Source: Gynuella sunshinyii YC6258 (lineage in GTDB: Bacteria; Pseudomonadota; Gammaproteobacteria; Pseudomonadales; Natronospirillaceae). From it: a stretch of DNA of 64,000 bases. The notes under the pieces were generated by a model. That model searched no databases, was not told where the DNA came from, and worked only from the letters and a program-made list of their open reading frames with translations. Location: NCBI RefSeq assembly GCF_000940805.1, contig NZ_CP007142.1:2146593-2210592 (forward strand), read 5' to 3'. Within the stretch, counting starts at the first letter, position 1, and each line of letters begins with the position of its first letter. Positions 48,629 to 59,835 of this stretch are shown piece by piece. The position numbers and the translations under genes are program-made.

Positions 48629-49708
48629 ATGACCAAACCCCGTAACGAACAAGTCTCTCTGGAAGAGACATCCTTTTATCACTGCATGGTGCGCTGTGTT
48701 CGGCGGGCGTATTTGTGTGGTGCTGATTCTGAAACTGGTGAGAATTTTGATCACCGTAAGCAGTGGTTGGTGTCGCGTCTGCGGTTTTTATCCTATGTGT
48801 ACGCCATTGATATTTGTGCCTATGCGATCATGAGCAATCATTATCATGTGGTGCTACATGTCGATCAGGCACGCGCTCAAAGCTGGTCGGATGATGAGGT
48901 GGTGGAACGCTGGTTACAGCTGTACAACGGGGATGTATTGATAAACCGTTGGCTGGCGGCGCGTAAAACAATGTCAGCCGCCGAGTTACAAGTCGTGTCG
49001 GTTACGATTGCCCAGTGGCGTGAACGTTTGTGTTCCATTAGTTGGTTTATGCGTGGTGTCAATGAAACCATTGCCCGTATGGCCAATGAAGAAGACAACT
49101 GCAAAGGCCGGTTCTGGGAAGGGCGCTTCAAGTCTCAGGCTTTATTGGATGAAGGTGCATTACTGACCTGTATGGCTTATGTGGACCTGAACCCAGTACG
49201 TGCTGCCATGGCGGATGATCTGATCGATAGCGACTTTACCTCAATTCAGCAACGCTTGTTCGATTACGCCAAATACAAAACCACCCAAACCAAAACCGCT
49301 ACCGAACAAACACTCACCCAGCGTGTTTCCAAACAACGCCAACTTAAGCGTGAGTTGAAGCTTGATCACCTACCGGAATCTCCATTGATGCCTTTCAGTG
49401 GACGTCAGCAGGATTCCATTCATGCAGCCCTTCCATTCACCCGGGAAGACTATTTCGATTTGATTGATACCACCGGGCGTTGTCTGCGAGATGACAAACG
49501 GGGTGCCATACATCCTGACACCGAAAAACTGATCAGCCGACTGGGTATCGACCCGAATCAATGGCTGAAACATGTTCAAAGTTATGGTCGGTCTTATGGA
49601 GACAGTGCCGGTTCGCGGGTTTCGTTATTGCAGTATGCGGATCGATTTAAGCGTCGATGGAGTAAGGGGGTTAAAGTGTCTTCGGAGTGTTATCTTAGAA
49701 CCGGTTAA
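48629..49708 (+). CDS. REP-associated tyrosine transposase (RAYT, Y1_Tnp)
   Basis: A 359-aa HUH single-strand transposase. The metal-binding HYH motif is at residues 71-73 (MSNHYHVVLHV), and the YVDLNPVRAAM stretch is typical of this group. Proteins of this type bind and move REP-like palindromic repeats. The start is the ATG at 48629; the leader carries boundary motif C. The protein looks full length without frame breaks. A 5' stump of a close relative lies at 3772-3866. Because all tip cassettes begin at copies of its leader motif, it is a candidate driver of their duplication, but this is inference. It is followed by the IS3 insertion (49754). Confidence 0.88.
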   Translation: MTKPRNEQVSLEETSFYHCMVRCVRRAYLCGADSETGENFDHRKQWLVSRLRFLSYVYAIDICAYAIMSNHYHVVLHVDQARAQSWSDDEVVERWLQLYNGDVLINRWLAARKTMSAAELQVVSVTIAQWRERLCSISWFMRGVNETIARMANEEDNCKGRFWEGRFKSQALLDEGALLTCMAYVDLNPVRAAMADDLIDSDFTSIQQRLFDYAKYKTTQTKTATEQTLTQRVSKQRQLKRELKLDHLPESPLMPFSGRQQDSIHAALPFTREDYFDLIDTTGRCLRDDKRGAIHPDTEKLISRLGIDPNQWLKHVQSYGRSYGDSAGSRVSLLQYADRFKRRWSKGVKVSSECYLRTG

Positions 49709-49761
49709 TCTATTCTGGCTGTTACATCAGTCAGTCTTTATGTTGAACAGTAATGTAGTGG

Positions 49762-50939
<1,178 letters not shown>

Positions 50940-51103
50940 GTATCCACCTGTGTCTATTATGGTGATAATATCACCTCTTAACAGGTGGCCAAATTAACTA
51001 TGCCACTACATAATTCTGTTTTAAATAGTGTGGTGACGAGATATGCGTTTGAAATAAGGCGCATCGAGTCGAAGGCGATTTATAAGGATGAGTTGGTAAT
51101 CAA

Positions 51104-52423
51104 ATGGCAGGAAAATTCGATAATTTTCATAAAATAGAAATGTTGCTCAAACATGGCAGGGTTAGGGCGGCAACGCAGTTTTTATATGAACAGTTGGAGA
51201 AGTATCCAGACCGTATCGAGCCTGTTCTTCAGTTGGGTGCATTTTATCGTAGACGCAAAAAATATGACTTGGCTAAGATAATCTATGAAAGAGGTTTGAG
51301 GAAGTTTCCAAAGGCTCCTGCATTGCTATCCAACTACGGCAACCTGTTAACTGATTTGAAAGAGTTTGACTTGGCCGAAGTTTACCTCTTACGGGCACGC
51401 AGTATTCATAGTAGCCATGATATCGTTCGTAACCTGGGTCTTCACTACTTTCATCGGGGAAAACCCAAGGAGGCTTTGGCGCTATTCGAGTTATTAGTGG
51501 AGGATCAGCCTGATAATGCCGACTATCATTGGCATCGTGCTCTTTGTTTGTTACATCTAAAGCGTTTCAAGGAAGGCTGGGAGGCGTATGAATGGAGAAC
51601 TCAATTACATCCAAATCTTTATCCAACTCGAAAGTATAAAAAATGGTGCGGAGAGAATCTGTCTGGAAAGACTATCTGCGTCACTCTCGAACAAGGGTTG
51701 GGGGACGCGTTGAATTTTCTTCGCTTTGTTCCCTTGTTGCATAAACTTGGTGCAGTTGTCTTTCTGGAATCCAAGCCTGTTTTTGAGGGGGTGTTTAAAT
51801 GTATCTCTGGGGTTCAATTGATTGATTCCGATGAAAGAGTGGAGTCTATTGACTATTATGTGCCAATAATGAGTTTACCTTTTTTACTTGGATTGACTAC
51901 TGAAAATCAACTGTTTGAATTAGACCAACCCCTAGCTATAAAAGAGCGTACTGCATTTAGTTTTCCATCTTCCGGTAAAAAGAAAGTGGGATTGATATGG
52001 GCCGGAAAAAAGACACCCAAGGACCGTTCATGTGACCTTTCAAATTTCAATTTTCTATTCTTTAATTCGGATATTCAGGTGTATAGCTTTCAATTTGATA
52101 GCCGTAAATCTGATATCGAAAAGAATGGATATGAGAATTTTATAATAGACCTTTCTTCTCATATATATAATTTTTATGAAACAGCCTTGCTTTTAAAAGA
52201 AATGGATTACGTTATTACGGTTGATACATCGGCTGCACACCTTGCAGGATTGATAGGTGTACCCGTTAAGCTTATGTTATTGCATTACTCGGATTGGCGG
52301 TGGTTTGAAGGCAAAAGTACACCGTGGTATCCGGCAATGACCCTCTATCGACAACATCAGCCAGATGATTGGTCTCAGGCTATTCTGGAACTACGGCGAG
52401 ATCTGGAAATGAGTGAGGAATAA
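51104..52423 (+). CDS. TPR protein with GT9-like glycosyltransferase domain
   Basis: 439 aa. The N-terminal half (about 1-170) is built of tetratricopeptide helices such as YDLAKIIYERGLRKFPKAP and FDLAEVYLLRARSI. The C-terminal half resembles glycosyltransferase family 9 (heptosyltransferase-like): EQGLGDALNFLRFVPLL, VGLIWAGKKTPKDR, VITVDTSAAHLAGLIGVPV and a WRWF..STPWYP region. Such proteins are usually involved in glycosylation or envelope polysaccharide work; the substrate is not known. No signal peptide. The ATG at 51104 has AAGGATGAG about 14 bases upstream, a loose ribosome site. Downstream of the IS3, with no evident operon partner. Confidence 0.82.
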   Translation: MAGKFDNFHKIEMLLKHGRVRAATQFLYEQLEKYPDRIEPVLQLGAFYRRRKKYDLAKIIYERGLRKFPKAPALLSNYGNLLTDLKEFDLAEVYLLRARSIHSSHDIVRNLGLHYFHRGKPKEALALFELLVEDQPDNADYHWHRALCLLHLKRFKEGWEAYEWRTQLHPNLYPTRKYKKWCGENLSGKTICVTLEQGLGDALNFLRFVPLLHKLGAVVFLESKPVFEGVFKCISGVQLIDSDERVESIDYYVPIMSLPFLLGLTTENQLFELDQPLAIKERTAFSFPSSGKKKVGLIWAGKKTPKDRSCDLSNFNFLFFNSDIQVYSFQFDSRKSDIEKNGYENFIIDLSSHIYNFYETALLLKEMDYVITVDTSAAHLAGLIGVPVKLMLLHYSDWRWFEGKSTPWYPAMTLYRQHQPDDWSQAILELRRDLEMSEE

Positions 52424-52611
52424 GGTCTACGTTGCTTTCCTCACCTCATTACGACAGTGGCACTAAGGAGCGTGAGAGGGTTCTGTCTGTCGAAGTTTGG
52501 ATGTTTTACATAACTTCCAGGCAATTAAGGCAGTGATCATTAGGCCAGCCAGGATCAGATAGCAAGAATGGTGATAATGCATATCGATAGACTGGCCGGA
52601 TGTCTGACCTG

Positions 52612-53208
52612 TTAAAATTTGTATACGTTAATCTTAAAGCTGATCTTACTATTTTTATAGGCTTTAAATATCAGTAGTGCAGTAATCAAGCTACCAATTA
52701 TAATCGTTCCCGTTGGCCCAAGAACATCTGCGATATTGTAAAGCAGCTCTTTTTTTCTTGCGTTTTTACCTTCTAGATCAACCTCTTCACCATTTAGAGA
52801 TGTCACTAGATAAAATAAAAGATAGGTCATAATGGCTGCCAGAACTGACAATATTATGTGCTTTCCCGACTTTACGAATAACCCTGGTTCGGTGACCTTG
52901 ACCTCGCCTGATGATCCGACAAGCGATTGTATATCTGCAACAATTTTTGCTTGAACTTCTTTTGTTAGAGTCATTACACCAATGTCATCGCCCATTCCTT
53001 TGGCTTCAATTATCGTTGTACGTTTTGGGTCGGATGCAACCCTTAGTCCAGATATTTTATCCTTTGAAATAAAAATCGACCCTTCACCTAACTTCTTTTT
53101 CGATTTTTCATCAAACGATTTAAGCTCTTCGTCAGAAAAATTTTTTTTTAGTGTAAAAAAGACAGCAGAGTCAGAAATACAAAGAATTCCACCATTTACT
53201 TCATACAT
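52612..53208 (-). CDS. Duplicated membrane protein, copy 1
   Basis: 198 aa, unknown family. The first 110 residues are hydrophilic (MYEVNGGILCISDSAVFFTL, then FISKDKISGLRVASDPKRTT) and resemble a small beta-rich domain. Two membrane segments follow (about 116-137 and 164-187), with a basic end (FKAYKNSKISFKINVYKF). The start ATG at 53208 has GGAGAAAG upstream. It is almost identical to the protein at 59836-60432. Both lie beside a GFA gene, intact there and truncated here. A role linked to GFA is suggested only by the joint duplication. Confidence 0.7.
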   Translation of the reverse strand: MYEVNGGILCISDSAVFFTLKKNFSDEELKSFDEKSKKKLGEGSIFISKDKISGLRVASDPKRTTIIEAKGMGDDIGVMTLTKEVQAKIVADIQSLVGSSGEVKVTEPGLFVKSGKHIILSVLAAIMTYLLFYLVTSLNGEEVDLEGKNARKKELLYNIADVLGPTGTIIIGSLITALLIFKAYKNSKISFKINVYKF

Positions 53209-53301
53209 TATTACTTTCTCCTTATATGATCTTGATCTTAGAAAATTTAGTATAGTACCTTTCTGATCTCTATCATTTTAACGATAGTATTTGTTCCTGG
53301 T

Positions 53302-53555
53302 TTAGAGCGCAACGATAAAACAGTCCGACAATATGCACTTGTAATATAAAGAGTTCTTACTCCCTGCCTTCTTTGTATTGAGGGGATCATCGGCTATTTC
53401 ATACCAGTTACTTTTGTACGCTGTGTAAATGAGCGCATCAATATCCGCTGGAATACCTGTGTCAAATAATGCTAATGATAATTCAATATCTGGCAACGCA
53501 TTGCTATCGCTTCTGTATCCAATGTTCGAACCACATTCAGAACAAAATGTGCATT
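53302..53555 (-). pseudogene. Truncated GFA-domain gene
   Basis: Encodes only the last 80 or so residues of the GFA protein at 60587: TFCSECGSNIGYRSDSNALP, then DIELSLALFDTGIP and YKSNWYEIADD. A small frame change then alters the tail. The N-terminal zinc cysteines (CLC and CHCSMC) are missing, so it is inactive. The break is at about 53556, some 160 bp before the IS630 element. Confidence 0.85.
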
Positions 53556-53714
53556 AACCTGAATATTTCACGTGAATTTCTCTGTTAACCATTAATTCTT
53601 ATCTGAGGGTTAGTGAGTAAGTTCCGTTTCTTCAGTGGTAGAAATTCTGAAAGAGAGATTGATTTGCATTAGAAGAAGCATTCAGTCATAGGGACTATTT
53701 ACTGTGTTTTCTAT

Positions 53715-54807
53715 TATTAACCCGGCGAAAAAGATATCTGATACAATAGTCCAATGGAAACGACAACAGACACAAGAAAACTACCACGAGAAGTGATCGA
53801 AGAAAACGCCGCATGGCACATCGGTTACGCATGCGTGGATTCACACGCGCAGAGATTGGTCAAGAGCTCGGCGGCGTACATCCAGATACGATCGGTCGAT
53901 GGTTAAAGCTCGACACAACCAACCTCACTGTCAATCGAGGGGGGCGTAAGCAGGGAGAAGCAAGACGGTTATCTGCTGACCAGGAAAAACACATTAGATC
54001 ACAGATCATCGACAAAACGCCCGACCAGTTAAAACTGGATTATGTCTTGTGGACACGAAAAGCCGTGTGCGAGTTGATTGAGCAGGAATTCAAGATCCAG
54101 TTGCCAGTGAGAACGGTCGGTGATTATCTCAAACGTTGGGGCATGACCCCCCAAAAACCTGCAAAGCGAGCGTACGAGCAAAATCCGAAAGCCGTTCAAC
54201 AGTGGTTGGATGACGATTATCCGAAGATCAAAGCTCAAGCATAACGTGAAAACGCAGAGATATACTGGGGCGATGAGACGGGTATGCGTAATGACAGCCA
54301 GCACGAACGAGGCTATGCCCCAAAAGGAAAGACACCGGTTGTTCGGCTTAATGCCAACCGTACCTCCACCAATATGATTTCGGCGGTGACCAATCAGGGA
54401 AAAGTTCGATTTAAGATATTCGATGGGTCAATGAATACCGACATTCTGATTGATTTTTGTGAGCGTATCATCAAAAGCGCGGGCAGAAAGGTCTATCTGA
54501 TACTGGATAATCTTCGTGTTCACCACGCAAAAGTATTTAAAGCTTGGCAGGAAAAACATCGGGCAGACATAGCGGTATTTTATTTACCATCCTACTCACC
54601 GGAACTGAATCCGGATGAATATTTGAATTGTGATTTGAAAGCAGGTGTTCACAGTGGCAAGCCAGCGAGAAACAAAGAAAAATTAAAGAAAAAGTTCGAA
54701 GTCATATGCAGATGTTACAAAAGAAACCTGGTCGAGTGCGGAAATATTTTATCCATAAAAAAATTGCTTACGCTGCATAACAGGTATGTTTAATCGCCGG
54801 CTTAATA
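53715..54807. mobile_element. IS630-family element (decayed)
   Basis: Ends share TATTAAcCCGGCGA (53715 onward) and its complement (TCGCCGGcTTAATA, up to 54807), with TA at each end as expected for IS630/Tc1 elements that target TA. The transposase frame inside carries one frameshift and one stop. The element is flanked by the truncated GFA gene and the esterase gene. Confidence 0.75.
53755..54793 (+). pseudogene. IS630-family transposase, frameshifted with a nonsense codon
   Basis: Starts METTTDTRKLPREVIEEN (53755), then needs one added base near 53807 to continue MAHRLRMRGFTRAEIGQ (frame at 53813). An in-frame TAA at 54242-54244 replaces a Gln codon between AQA and RENAEIYWGDETG. The DDE residues remain visible: GDETG, LILDNLRVHHAK and ELNPDEYLNCDLK. 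Two small lesions thus inactivate an otherwise full-length gene of about 345 codons. Confidence 0.88.
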
Positions 54808-54984
54808 CAAAACTGAAAACGCTCTAGCCAGCATATTCCATTGCTTCCTTATCGTCTTATCTAATTCTTAGTGAATTACATTTTTATGTTTTCTATGGTT
54901 CTTTCGGCTAGTTCTTTCGAGCAGCTTGTTTCGGTACACTTTCGTGTGTCTTACCAATTACAATCATAAAAAAGCGAGATACAC

Positions 54985-56907
54985 ATGAACAAATATTTCA
55001 ACGCTGGAGCGTTTGCCGCTGCCATAGGCTTTTCAGCTTTTGCTGCACCTGCTTTTGCCTTCGAGCCAGCCTCTGTTTTTAATGACAATATGGTTTTACA
55101 GCGCGATGAGCCTCTGGTTTTCTGGGGGCGCGGTGAGCCAGGGGAAAAGTTCAATTTAAGCTTTGCCGGCACGACAAAAAAAGTAAAAGTAGGCCGCGAC
55201 GGTACCTGGCAAGCCAAGCTAAAACCCCTAAACGCGGGAGGCCCTTATCAGCTGAAGTTGGCGGACGGAGACAACACCAAGATAGTTAATAACATAATGG
55301 TTGGTGATGTATGGCTTTGTTCTGGTCAGTCCAATATGGCATTTCGCATTAAAGATGCTACCGGCGACCAACCTTGGGGTGGCGAAGATGCCCCTGAACG
55401 TATTCGTATAATGACCGTTGAGCGTGATTATGACGCCGCGTCTGAGGCGGAGTTGGCTAAGAAAGCTGAATGGCAGCCCGCTACTACCGCTAATTTGGCA
55501 GAGTTTTCCGCTGTGTGTGCCTATTTGGGTGAAGAGATGGAAAAAGAGTTGGATGTGCCCGTTGGGTTGATTAATTCATCTTGGGGTGGATCGCAGATAG
55601 AGGCATGGATCAGTGCTAAAGAGCTTAAAAAGGTGGGTGGCTTTGATAATGATTTAATGTTGCTGAGCACCTTTGTAGATAATCCCAAGCTGGCACAACA
55701 GCAATATGCTGATCAGTGGCAGATCTGGTGGCAACAACAAACCCAGCCCTGGAAAACCCCGTTAACGCAAACCTGGTTTGATGTTCAGGAGCCCGCTAAT
55801 TGGCAAACCTGGAAGGGGTTTGAAGATTTCAACGGACTGGTTTGGTATCGTAATAACTTTAATTTAACAGAGGCCGAAGCAAAATTGGGTGGGAAACTCT
55901 CGATTGGCGGGATAGATGAGGTGGACCTCACCTGGTTGAACGGTCAAATCGTTGGTACCGAATTTGGCTGGGGTACCGAGCGTACTTATGACGTAGAACC
56001 CGGCGTGCTGAAGGCTGGTGAGAATCTGTTAATGATTAATATCACCAGCACCTATGGTGCTGGTGGCTTGGTTGGCCCTGCCGATCATATAGCTTTAACC
56101 CTCAGTGATGGTAAACGCATAGCGTTGGGTGAAGGCTGGCAAGCCAGCCGAGTACAGGAAAGTTATGGTTACCCGCGCAATGCGCCTTGGCAAAGCATTA
56201 ATGGTTTGAGCGGCTTATACAACTCTATGATTGCGCCGCTTAAAGGGTTAAAAATTCGTGGTGTGGCCTGGTACCAGGGCGAATCCAACACCGGCCGGGC
56301 CGGTGAATATGCAGACTTGATGCAAGCGCTCATTCGTAACTGGCGGGAAGACTTTGGCAAAAACCTGCCATTTGTTGTTGTGCAGCTACCCGGCTATGGT
56401 AACACCGGCGCGAGCAGTGCTATGGAATCCGATTGGGCGCAGTTGCGTCTGGGCCAATGGCAAGCAGTTGCAAACGACAAAAATGCAGGCCTGGTCATTG
56501 CAATCGATCAAGGTGATCCTGCCGACATTCACCCGAAAAATAAAAGCATTGTGGGCAAGCGTACGGCCGATGTTACTTTAGCGCTGATGGGCGAAAAAGC
56601 AGCCATCACAGATGGAATTTATCCTGTAAAAGCTGAAACAAATGATGGCGATGTTGTGGTGACGTTCGACCCGGCGGGTGAAACTTTACAAGTTAAGGGC
56701 AGCAGTAAGCTTAACTACGTGGAGCTGTGCGCGGATTCTTGTAAGCGAGTAAATGCAACCGTGCTCGGTGGGCAGCTGCGCGTTGCATTGTCGCAAATGA
56801 CCAATGCAACGCGCGTTCGTTATTGTTGGGCCGATGCGCCGGAGTGCCACTTGTATGGGCAGTCCGGTTTACCGGTCAGTTCGTTTGAAATTGACATCAA
56901 GCCTTAG
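54985..56907 (+). CDS. Secreted sialate O-acetylesterase-like (SGNH) esterase
   Basis: Removes acetyl groups from sugars. Next to GH67 the likely target is acetylated xylan or its oligosaccharides rather than sialic acid; this is inference. 640 aa with a signal peptide (residues 1-25, cut after AFA). The nucleophile is Ser116 in CSGQSNMAF; a later block VIAIDQGDPADIHPKNK provides the D-x-x-H pair. A jelly-roll-like insert lies near residues 265-370 (ANWQTWKGFEDFNGLVWYRN). The ATG at 54985 has a weak GCGAGA upstream. The gene converges on GH67; the stops overlap by 4 bp. Length and domain order fit the family. Confidence 0.88.
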   Translation: MNKYFNAGAFAAAIGFSAFAAPAFAFEPASVFNDNMVLQRDEPLVFWGRGEPGEKFNLSFAGTTKKVKVGRDGTWQAKLKPLNAGGPYQLKLADGDNTKIVNNIMVGDVWLCSGQSNMAFRIKDATGDQPWGGEDAPERIRIMTVERDYDAASEAELAKKAEWQPATTANLAEFSAVCAYLGEEMEKELDVPVGLINSSWGGSQIEAWISAKELKKVGGFDNDLMLLSTFVDNPKLAQQQYADQWQIWWQQQTQPWKTPLTQTWFDVQEPANWQTWKGFEDFNGLVWYRNNFNLTEAEAKLGGKLSIGGIDEVDLTWLNGQIVGTEFGWGTERTYDVEPGVLKAGENLLMINITSTYGAGGLVGPADHIALTLSDGKRIALGEGWQASRVQESYGYPRNAPWQSINGLSGLYNSMIAPLKGLKIRGVAWYQGESNTGRAGEYADLMQALIRNWREDFGKNLPFVVVQLPGYGNTGASSAMESDWAQLRLGQWQAVANDKNAGLVIAIDQGDPADIHPKNKSIVGKRTADVTLALMGEKAAITDGIYPVKAETNDGDVVVTFDPAGETLQVKGSSKLNYVELCADSCKRVNATVLGGQLRVALSQMTNATRVRYCWADAPECHLYGQSGLPVSSFEIDIKP

Positions 56908-59069
56908 TTGCCCGGTGCATATGGGAAACTGAGTTTGATGTAGTATTGCAGGTCGTGTTTTGGCGGAGTTGTGCCTTGTGGTATGGCTTTGCCAGACACG
57001 TGACTGAAGTAGGCCAAGCTGGCATCGCGCCACCATTGGGCTTCATCCACCTGAATTTGTAGGCGCTGTGCGGTGTCTGTAAAGCGCTCCTGGTCCACAT
57101 AAGGCTTTAAGCTTTGCCAGGTTTGCTGCATGGCTTTGGCTTCTTCTACTCCGTGGTCATAGTGCTCCACCAAACCTTGCCATAGTGTTTTGCCTGACTG
57201 TAGTTTGAAGTCCCATGGTAAGTGGTGAAACCACAGCAGATATCTCTCATCCATGGTTTTGGGATCAGCAAAGCTCTGGGCTACTTCTTTAGAGTATTGA
57301 GCCAGGGCGTTGCTGCCGGTTTTGGTGCGGTCAAAGCCAATGCCATTTTTATCCGCTTTATGGTAGTAAGCAGGGTTCCATTCCGGGCGGCCAAGATCGC
57401 TTACCCAGGGACCAGGGCCATAGTGGTGACCAGTGGCCATTAAGTGAGCTAATCCTAACGGAGTCATGTAATCCACTACTGCTTCACGCGAGCGCATCAT
57501 CATTCCCAGTGTGGGCTCTGTAAATTGCTCTTCATTTGTAAAAGTCAGGGCTAACCAGTCACGACCAATCGTTTGCGAGTCGGCGTATGGGTCCCATGCT
57601 AAGCGGCCAAAAGCATACCAGTTAGCTTGGTTAAAAATAGAGCCGCTCCAGTTACGGTGATGACCAATATTGGCGACGCCGGCAATACCGGTTAATTTGT
57701 GACCATCGAGGCTGCCATCAATGACTTTGGCGACAGTGGAGCCCTTGCCTTTTGCGAAAGTGTCTGCTGCCAGCACTTCTTGATAGAGCGGTGCGAGGTA
57801 GGCAATGTGGGTCGCGAAACCCAGGTACTCTTTGGTGATTTGGAACTCCATCATCAAAGGTGTATTGGGCATAGCACCAAACAGGGGGTGATAGGGCTCG
57901 CGTGGTTGAAAATCGATCGGACCGTTCTTAACTTGCAGTAAAACATTGTCTTTAAATTTTCCATCCAACGGTTTGAACTCGTTGTAAGCCTGCTTACCGC
58001 GGTCCTCAGCATCGTGTTCGGAGTACACAAACGCACGCCACATAACAATGCCGCCGTAGGGCTCTAATGCCTCGGCCAGCATATTTGCGCCCTCTGCGTG
58101 AGAGCGGCCATAATCGCCAGGGCCAGGTTGGCCTTCAGAGTTGGCTTTTACCAGAAAGCCGCCAAAATTGGGGATGATCTGGTAAATTTCTTTCGCTTTA
58201 TCTTTCCACCATTGGCGCACTTTTGGGTTTTGTGGATCGGCATTTTCGAAGCCGTCTAATTCCATTGGTGCGTTAAAGCGGGCTGATAAATACACTTTAA
58301 TGCCGTAGGGGCGGAATACCTCCGCCAGCGCCGCGGCTTTTTCAATGTAGCGGTGGTCAAGGGAAATGGCTTTAGAGTTAACGTTGTTTAATACTGTGCC
58401 GTTAATGCCCAGCGCTGCATTTGCGCGAGCATAATCTTTGTAGCGAGGGTTGATAACGCCAGGTAACTCCCACCAGTCCCAAATGGAGGAACCGGCATAG
58501 CCCCGCTCTACACTGCCATCCAAGTTGTCCCAATGGTTTAACACCCGCCGTTGTATTTTGGGGGATGATGAGTGGTTTAGCTCTTTAAGGCTGGTTTGTA
58601 ACTGCATTTGTTGTAAGAGTTCGAATGCACCATACAGTAAGCCTTGCTCGCTGTTCGCTGCGATCAACGTTACCGGCTTGTTATTAATTTTGGCTTGAGT
58701 GAGCAGGTAGCCTTCATCGCCCAGCTCGGTAAGCTTTGCGGTGTCTACATCGTTAGAGATTTGTGCTAATGCTTCGCTGGTCAGCAGCATCAGACTGGCT
58801 TTGCCCGCGTTGCTTTTGATGGGTAATGGTTTACCTAACATTTTGCTAAATCCGGTTTGCAGTTCCTCAATAGCAAGTGCTCGGGTTGGGTCGTTTATGT
58901 CGCCAGGCACCAGGTTTTTGATCGTTCGGTTCACATCTTTGGCGTAGCTTTCAGGAAGGGTTTGATATCGGAGCCATAGGTCGTAACCATCTTCTGCATG
59001 AGAGCTTAAGCTGGCCAGACTTGCGGCAATAACGAGCAATAATGTAAGTATTCTCATAATTATTATCAT
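56904..59069 (-). CDS. aguA: GH67 alpha-glucuronidase
   Basis: Removes 4-O-methyl-glucuronic acid from the ends of glucuronoxylan oligosaccharides. 721 aa, as in Cellvibrio-type enzymes. Near residue 300 the catalytic region reads NFGGFLVKANSEGQPGPGDYG. VMWRAFVYSEHDAEDRGKQA and LLQVKNGPIDFQPREP follow, which are the regions of the conserved catalytic acids in GH67. Signal peptide: residues 1-25 (MRILTLLLVIAASLASLSSHA from the second Met); periplasmic or secreted. Two ATG codons (59069 and 59057) are possible; the second fits the signal peptide better, but neither has a strong ribosome site. Convergent with the esterase. The upstream palindrome at 59150-59163 suggests LacI-family control. Confidence 0.95.
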   Translation of the reverse strand: MIIIMRILTLLLVIAASLASLSSHAEDGYDLWLRYQTLPESYAKDVNRTIKNLVPGDINDPTRALAIEELQTGFSKMLGKPLPIKSNAGKASLMLLTSEALAQISNDVDTAKLTELGDEGYLLTQAKINNKPVTLIAANSEQGLLYGAFELLQQMQLQTSLKELNHSSSPKIQRRVLNHWDNLDGSVERGYAGSSIWDWWELPGVINPRYKDYARANAALGINGTVLNNVNSKAISLDHRYIEKAAALAEVFRPYGIKVYLSARFNAPMELDGFENADPQNPKVRQWWKDKAKEIYQIIPNFGGFLVKANSEGQPGPGDYGRSHAEGANMLAEALEPYGGIVMWRAFVYSEHDAEDRGKQAYNEFKPLDGKFKDNVLLQVKNGPIDFQPREPYHPLFGAMPNTPLMMEFQITKEYLGFATHIAYLAPLYQEVLAADTFAKGKGSTVAKVIDGSLDGHKLTGIAGVANIGHHRNWSGSIFNQANWYAFGRLAWDPYADSQTIGRDWLALTFTNEEQFTEPTLGMMMRSREAVVDYMTPLGLAHLMATGHHYGPGPWVSDLGRPEWNPAYYHKADKNGIGFDRTKTGSNALAQYSKEVAQSFADPKTMDERYLLWFHHLPWDFKLQSGKTLWQGLVEHYDHGVEEAKAMQQTWQSLKPYVDQERFTDTAQRLQIQVDEAQWWRDASLAYFSHVSGKAIPQGTTPPKHDLQYYIKLSFPYAPGN

Positions 59070-59099
59070 TTTCTGGATGGGTTTTTAAGTTCAGTCATT

Positions 59100-59130
59100 G
59101 AGTGCAAATTTCCAAAAAAAAGTTGCACTC
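59100..59130. promoter_or_regulatory. Inverted repeat in the GH67 leader
   Basis: GAGTGCAA (59100-59107) and TTGCACTC (59123-59130), perfect 8-bp arms with a 15-bp A-rich spacer, 31 bp upstream of the GH67 start. TGCACTC appears again near 59211. This may be an operator or an RNA hairpin; a terminator is less likely because of its position. Confidence 0.4.
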
Positions 59131-59149
59131 GGCTCCATACAGCTCGATG

Positions 59150-59163
59150 TGGTAGCGGTACCA
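59150..59163. promoter_or_regulatory. LacI-type operator resembling a xyl-box
   Basis: TGGTAGCGGTACCA, an almost perfect palindrome about 81 bp upstream of GH67. It resembles TGGTAGCGCTAACA-type sites known for LacI-family xylan regulators in Xanthomonas. The regulator is not in the window, so the assignment is inference. Confidence 0.5.
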
Positions 59164-59835
59164 GCCTACCAAATTCGCTTTTAAGAGAGCAATAAGACAT
59201 AAAGCGTAGAACTGCACTCAGTCTTTTAATTCAATCCGCGGTTACTGGTGGCAAAGATAAAAAGGATGCGCATCGGTTTTTGGATACCGATAGCGCCGGA
59301 AAGAAGCGTCTTGTTTCATGGACGCGATTATCACACGCTACGACTCAGTATTCTTTATTTCTGATCCAGTAATATTTGTTGAAGTCGGGTAGCTTTCAGC
59401 CTGGTTTTCTGGTGACTTAAATCCGGATGTTAGTGTTTTTTACGAGATCCACAAATGGTCTTTTTGTGATTCGTCAGAGATACCAATAACAAGCGAGTCT
59501 TTGTTCTATCGGCTATTGGACAATGAAACTCGGGGTATAGGTTTGCTCTGTGGCAGGGAGGATGTTTTCGATGGTGGTGGTGAATTTATTATTCTTTAGT
59601 TTGAGTAATGTTTTTAGCCTCGCTGACGTTAGGCCTGGATCCTTCACCGGCCTTATGTAACCAGAATGCCTCAGCTTTAAATTCGAGAGGAAATGATCTC
59701 CATCTTTTTGCATCTGACACTCATTGTGGTCGCCATAGCCCATCTTAATGGGTGTCAGATTTTATTAGACCATTCCAAACGAATAGCTAGAACGGTAATG
59801 GTGTATCTCGATAGCGTGGTCTGATTTTCTGCTGG
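59164..59835. other. Intergenic region with a doubtful 76-codon frame
   Basis: About 670 bp without a convincing gene. A minus-strand frame at 59513-59743 (start MGYGDHNECQMQKDGDHFLS, end ILPATEQTYTPSFIVQ) has no good ribosome site and no recognised family. A GAGATCCACAA segment near 59445 echoes the 23-bp repeat at 3072 and 5053. Confidence 0.35.

Larger units (their letters stand above)
52572..53555. repeat. Segmental duplication, arm 1 (about 980 bp)
   Basis: Contains the membrane protein gene and the 3' third of a GFA gene; matches 59800-60781 in the same orientation. The match ends within the GFA gene at a TTCTGA(A/G)TG(C/T)GG zinc-site codon group. The arms differ by scattered substitutions and a frameshift in GFA. 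Confidence 0.8.

Noticed and set aside
59252-59285. AAAGATAAAAAGGATGCGCAT, similar to the start of the boundary motif
   Set aside because: Only the AT-rich half matches; the CACCCATAAACTTG half is absent and no module edge lies there.
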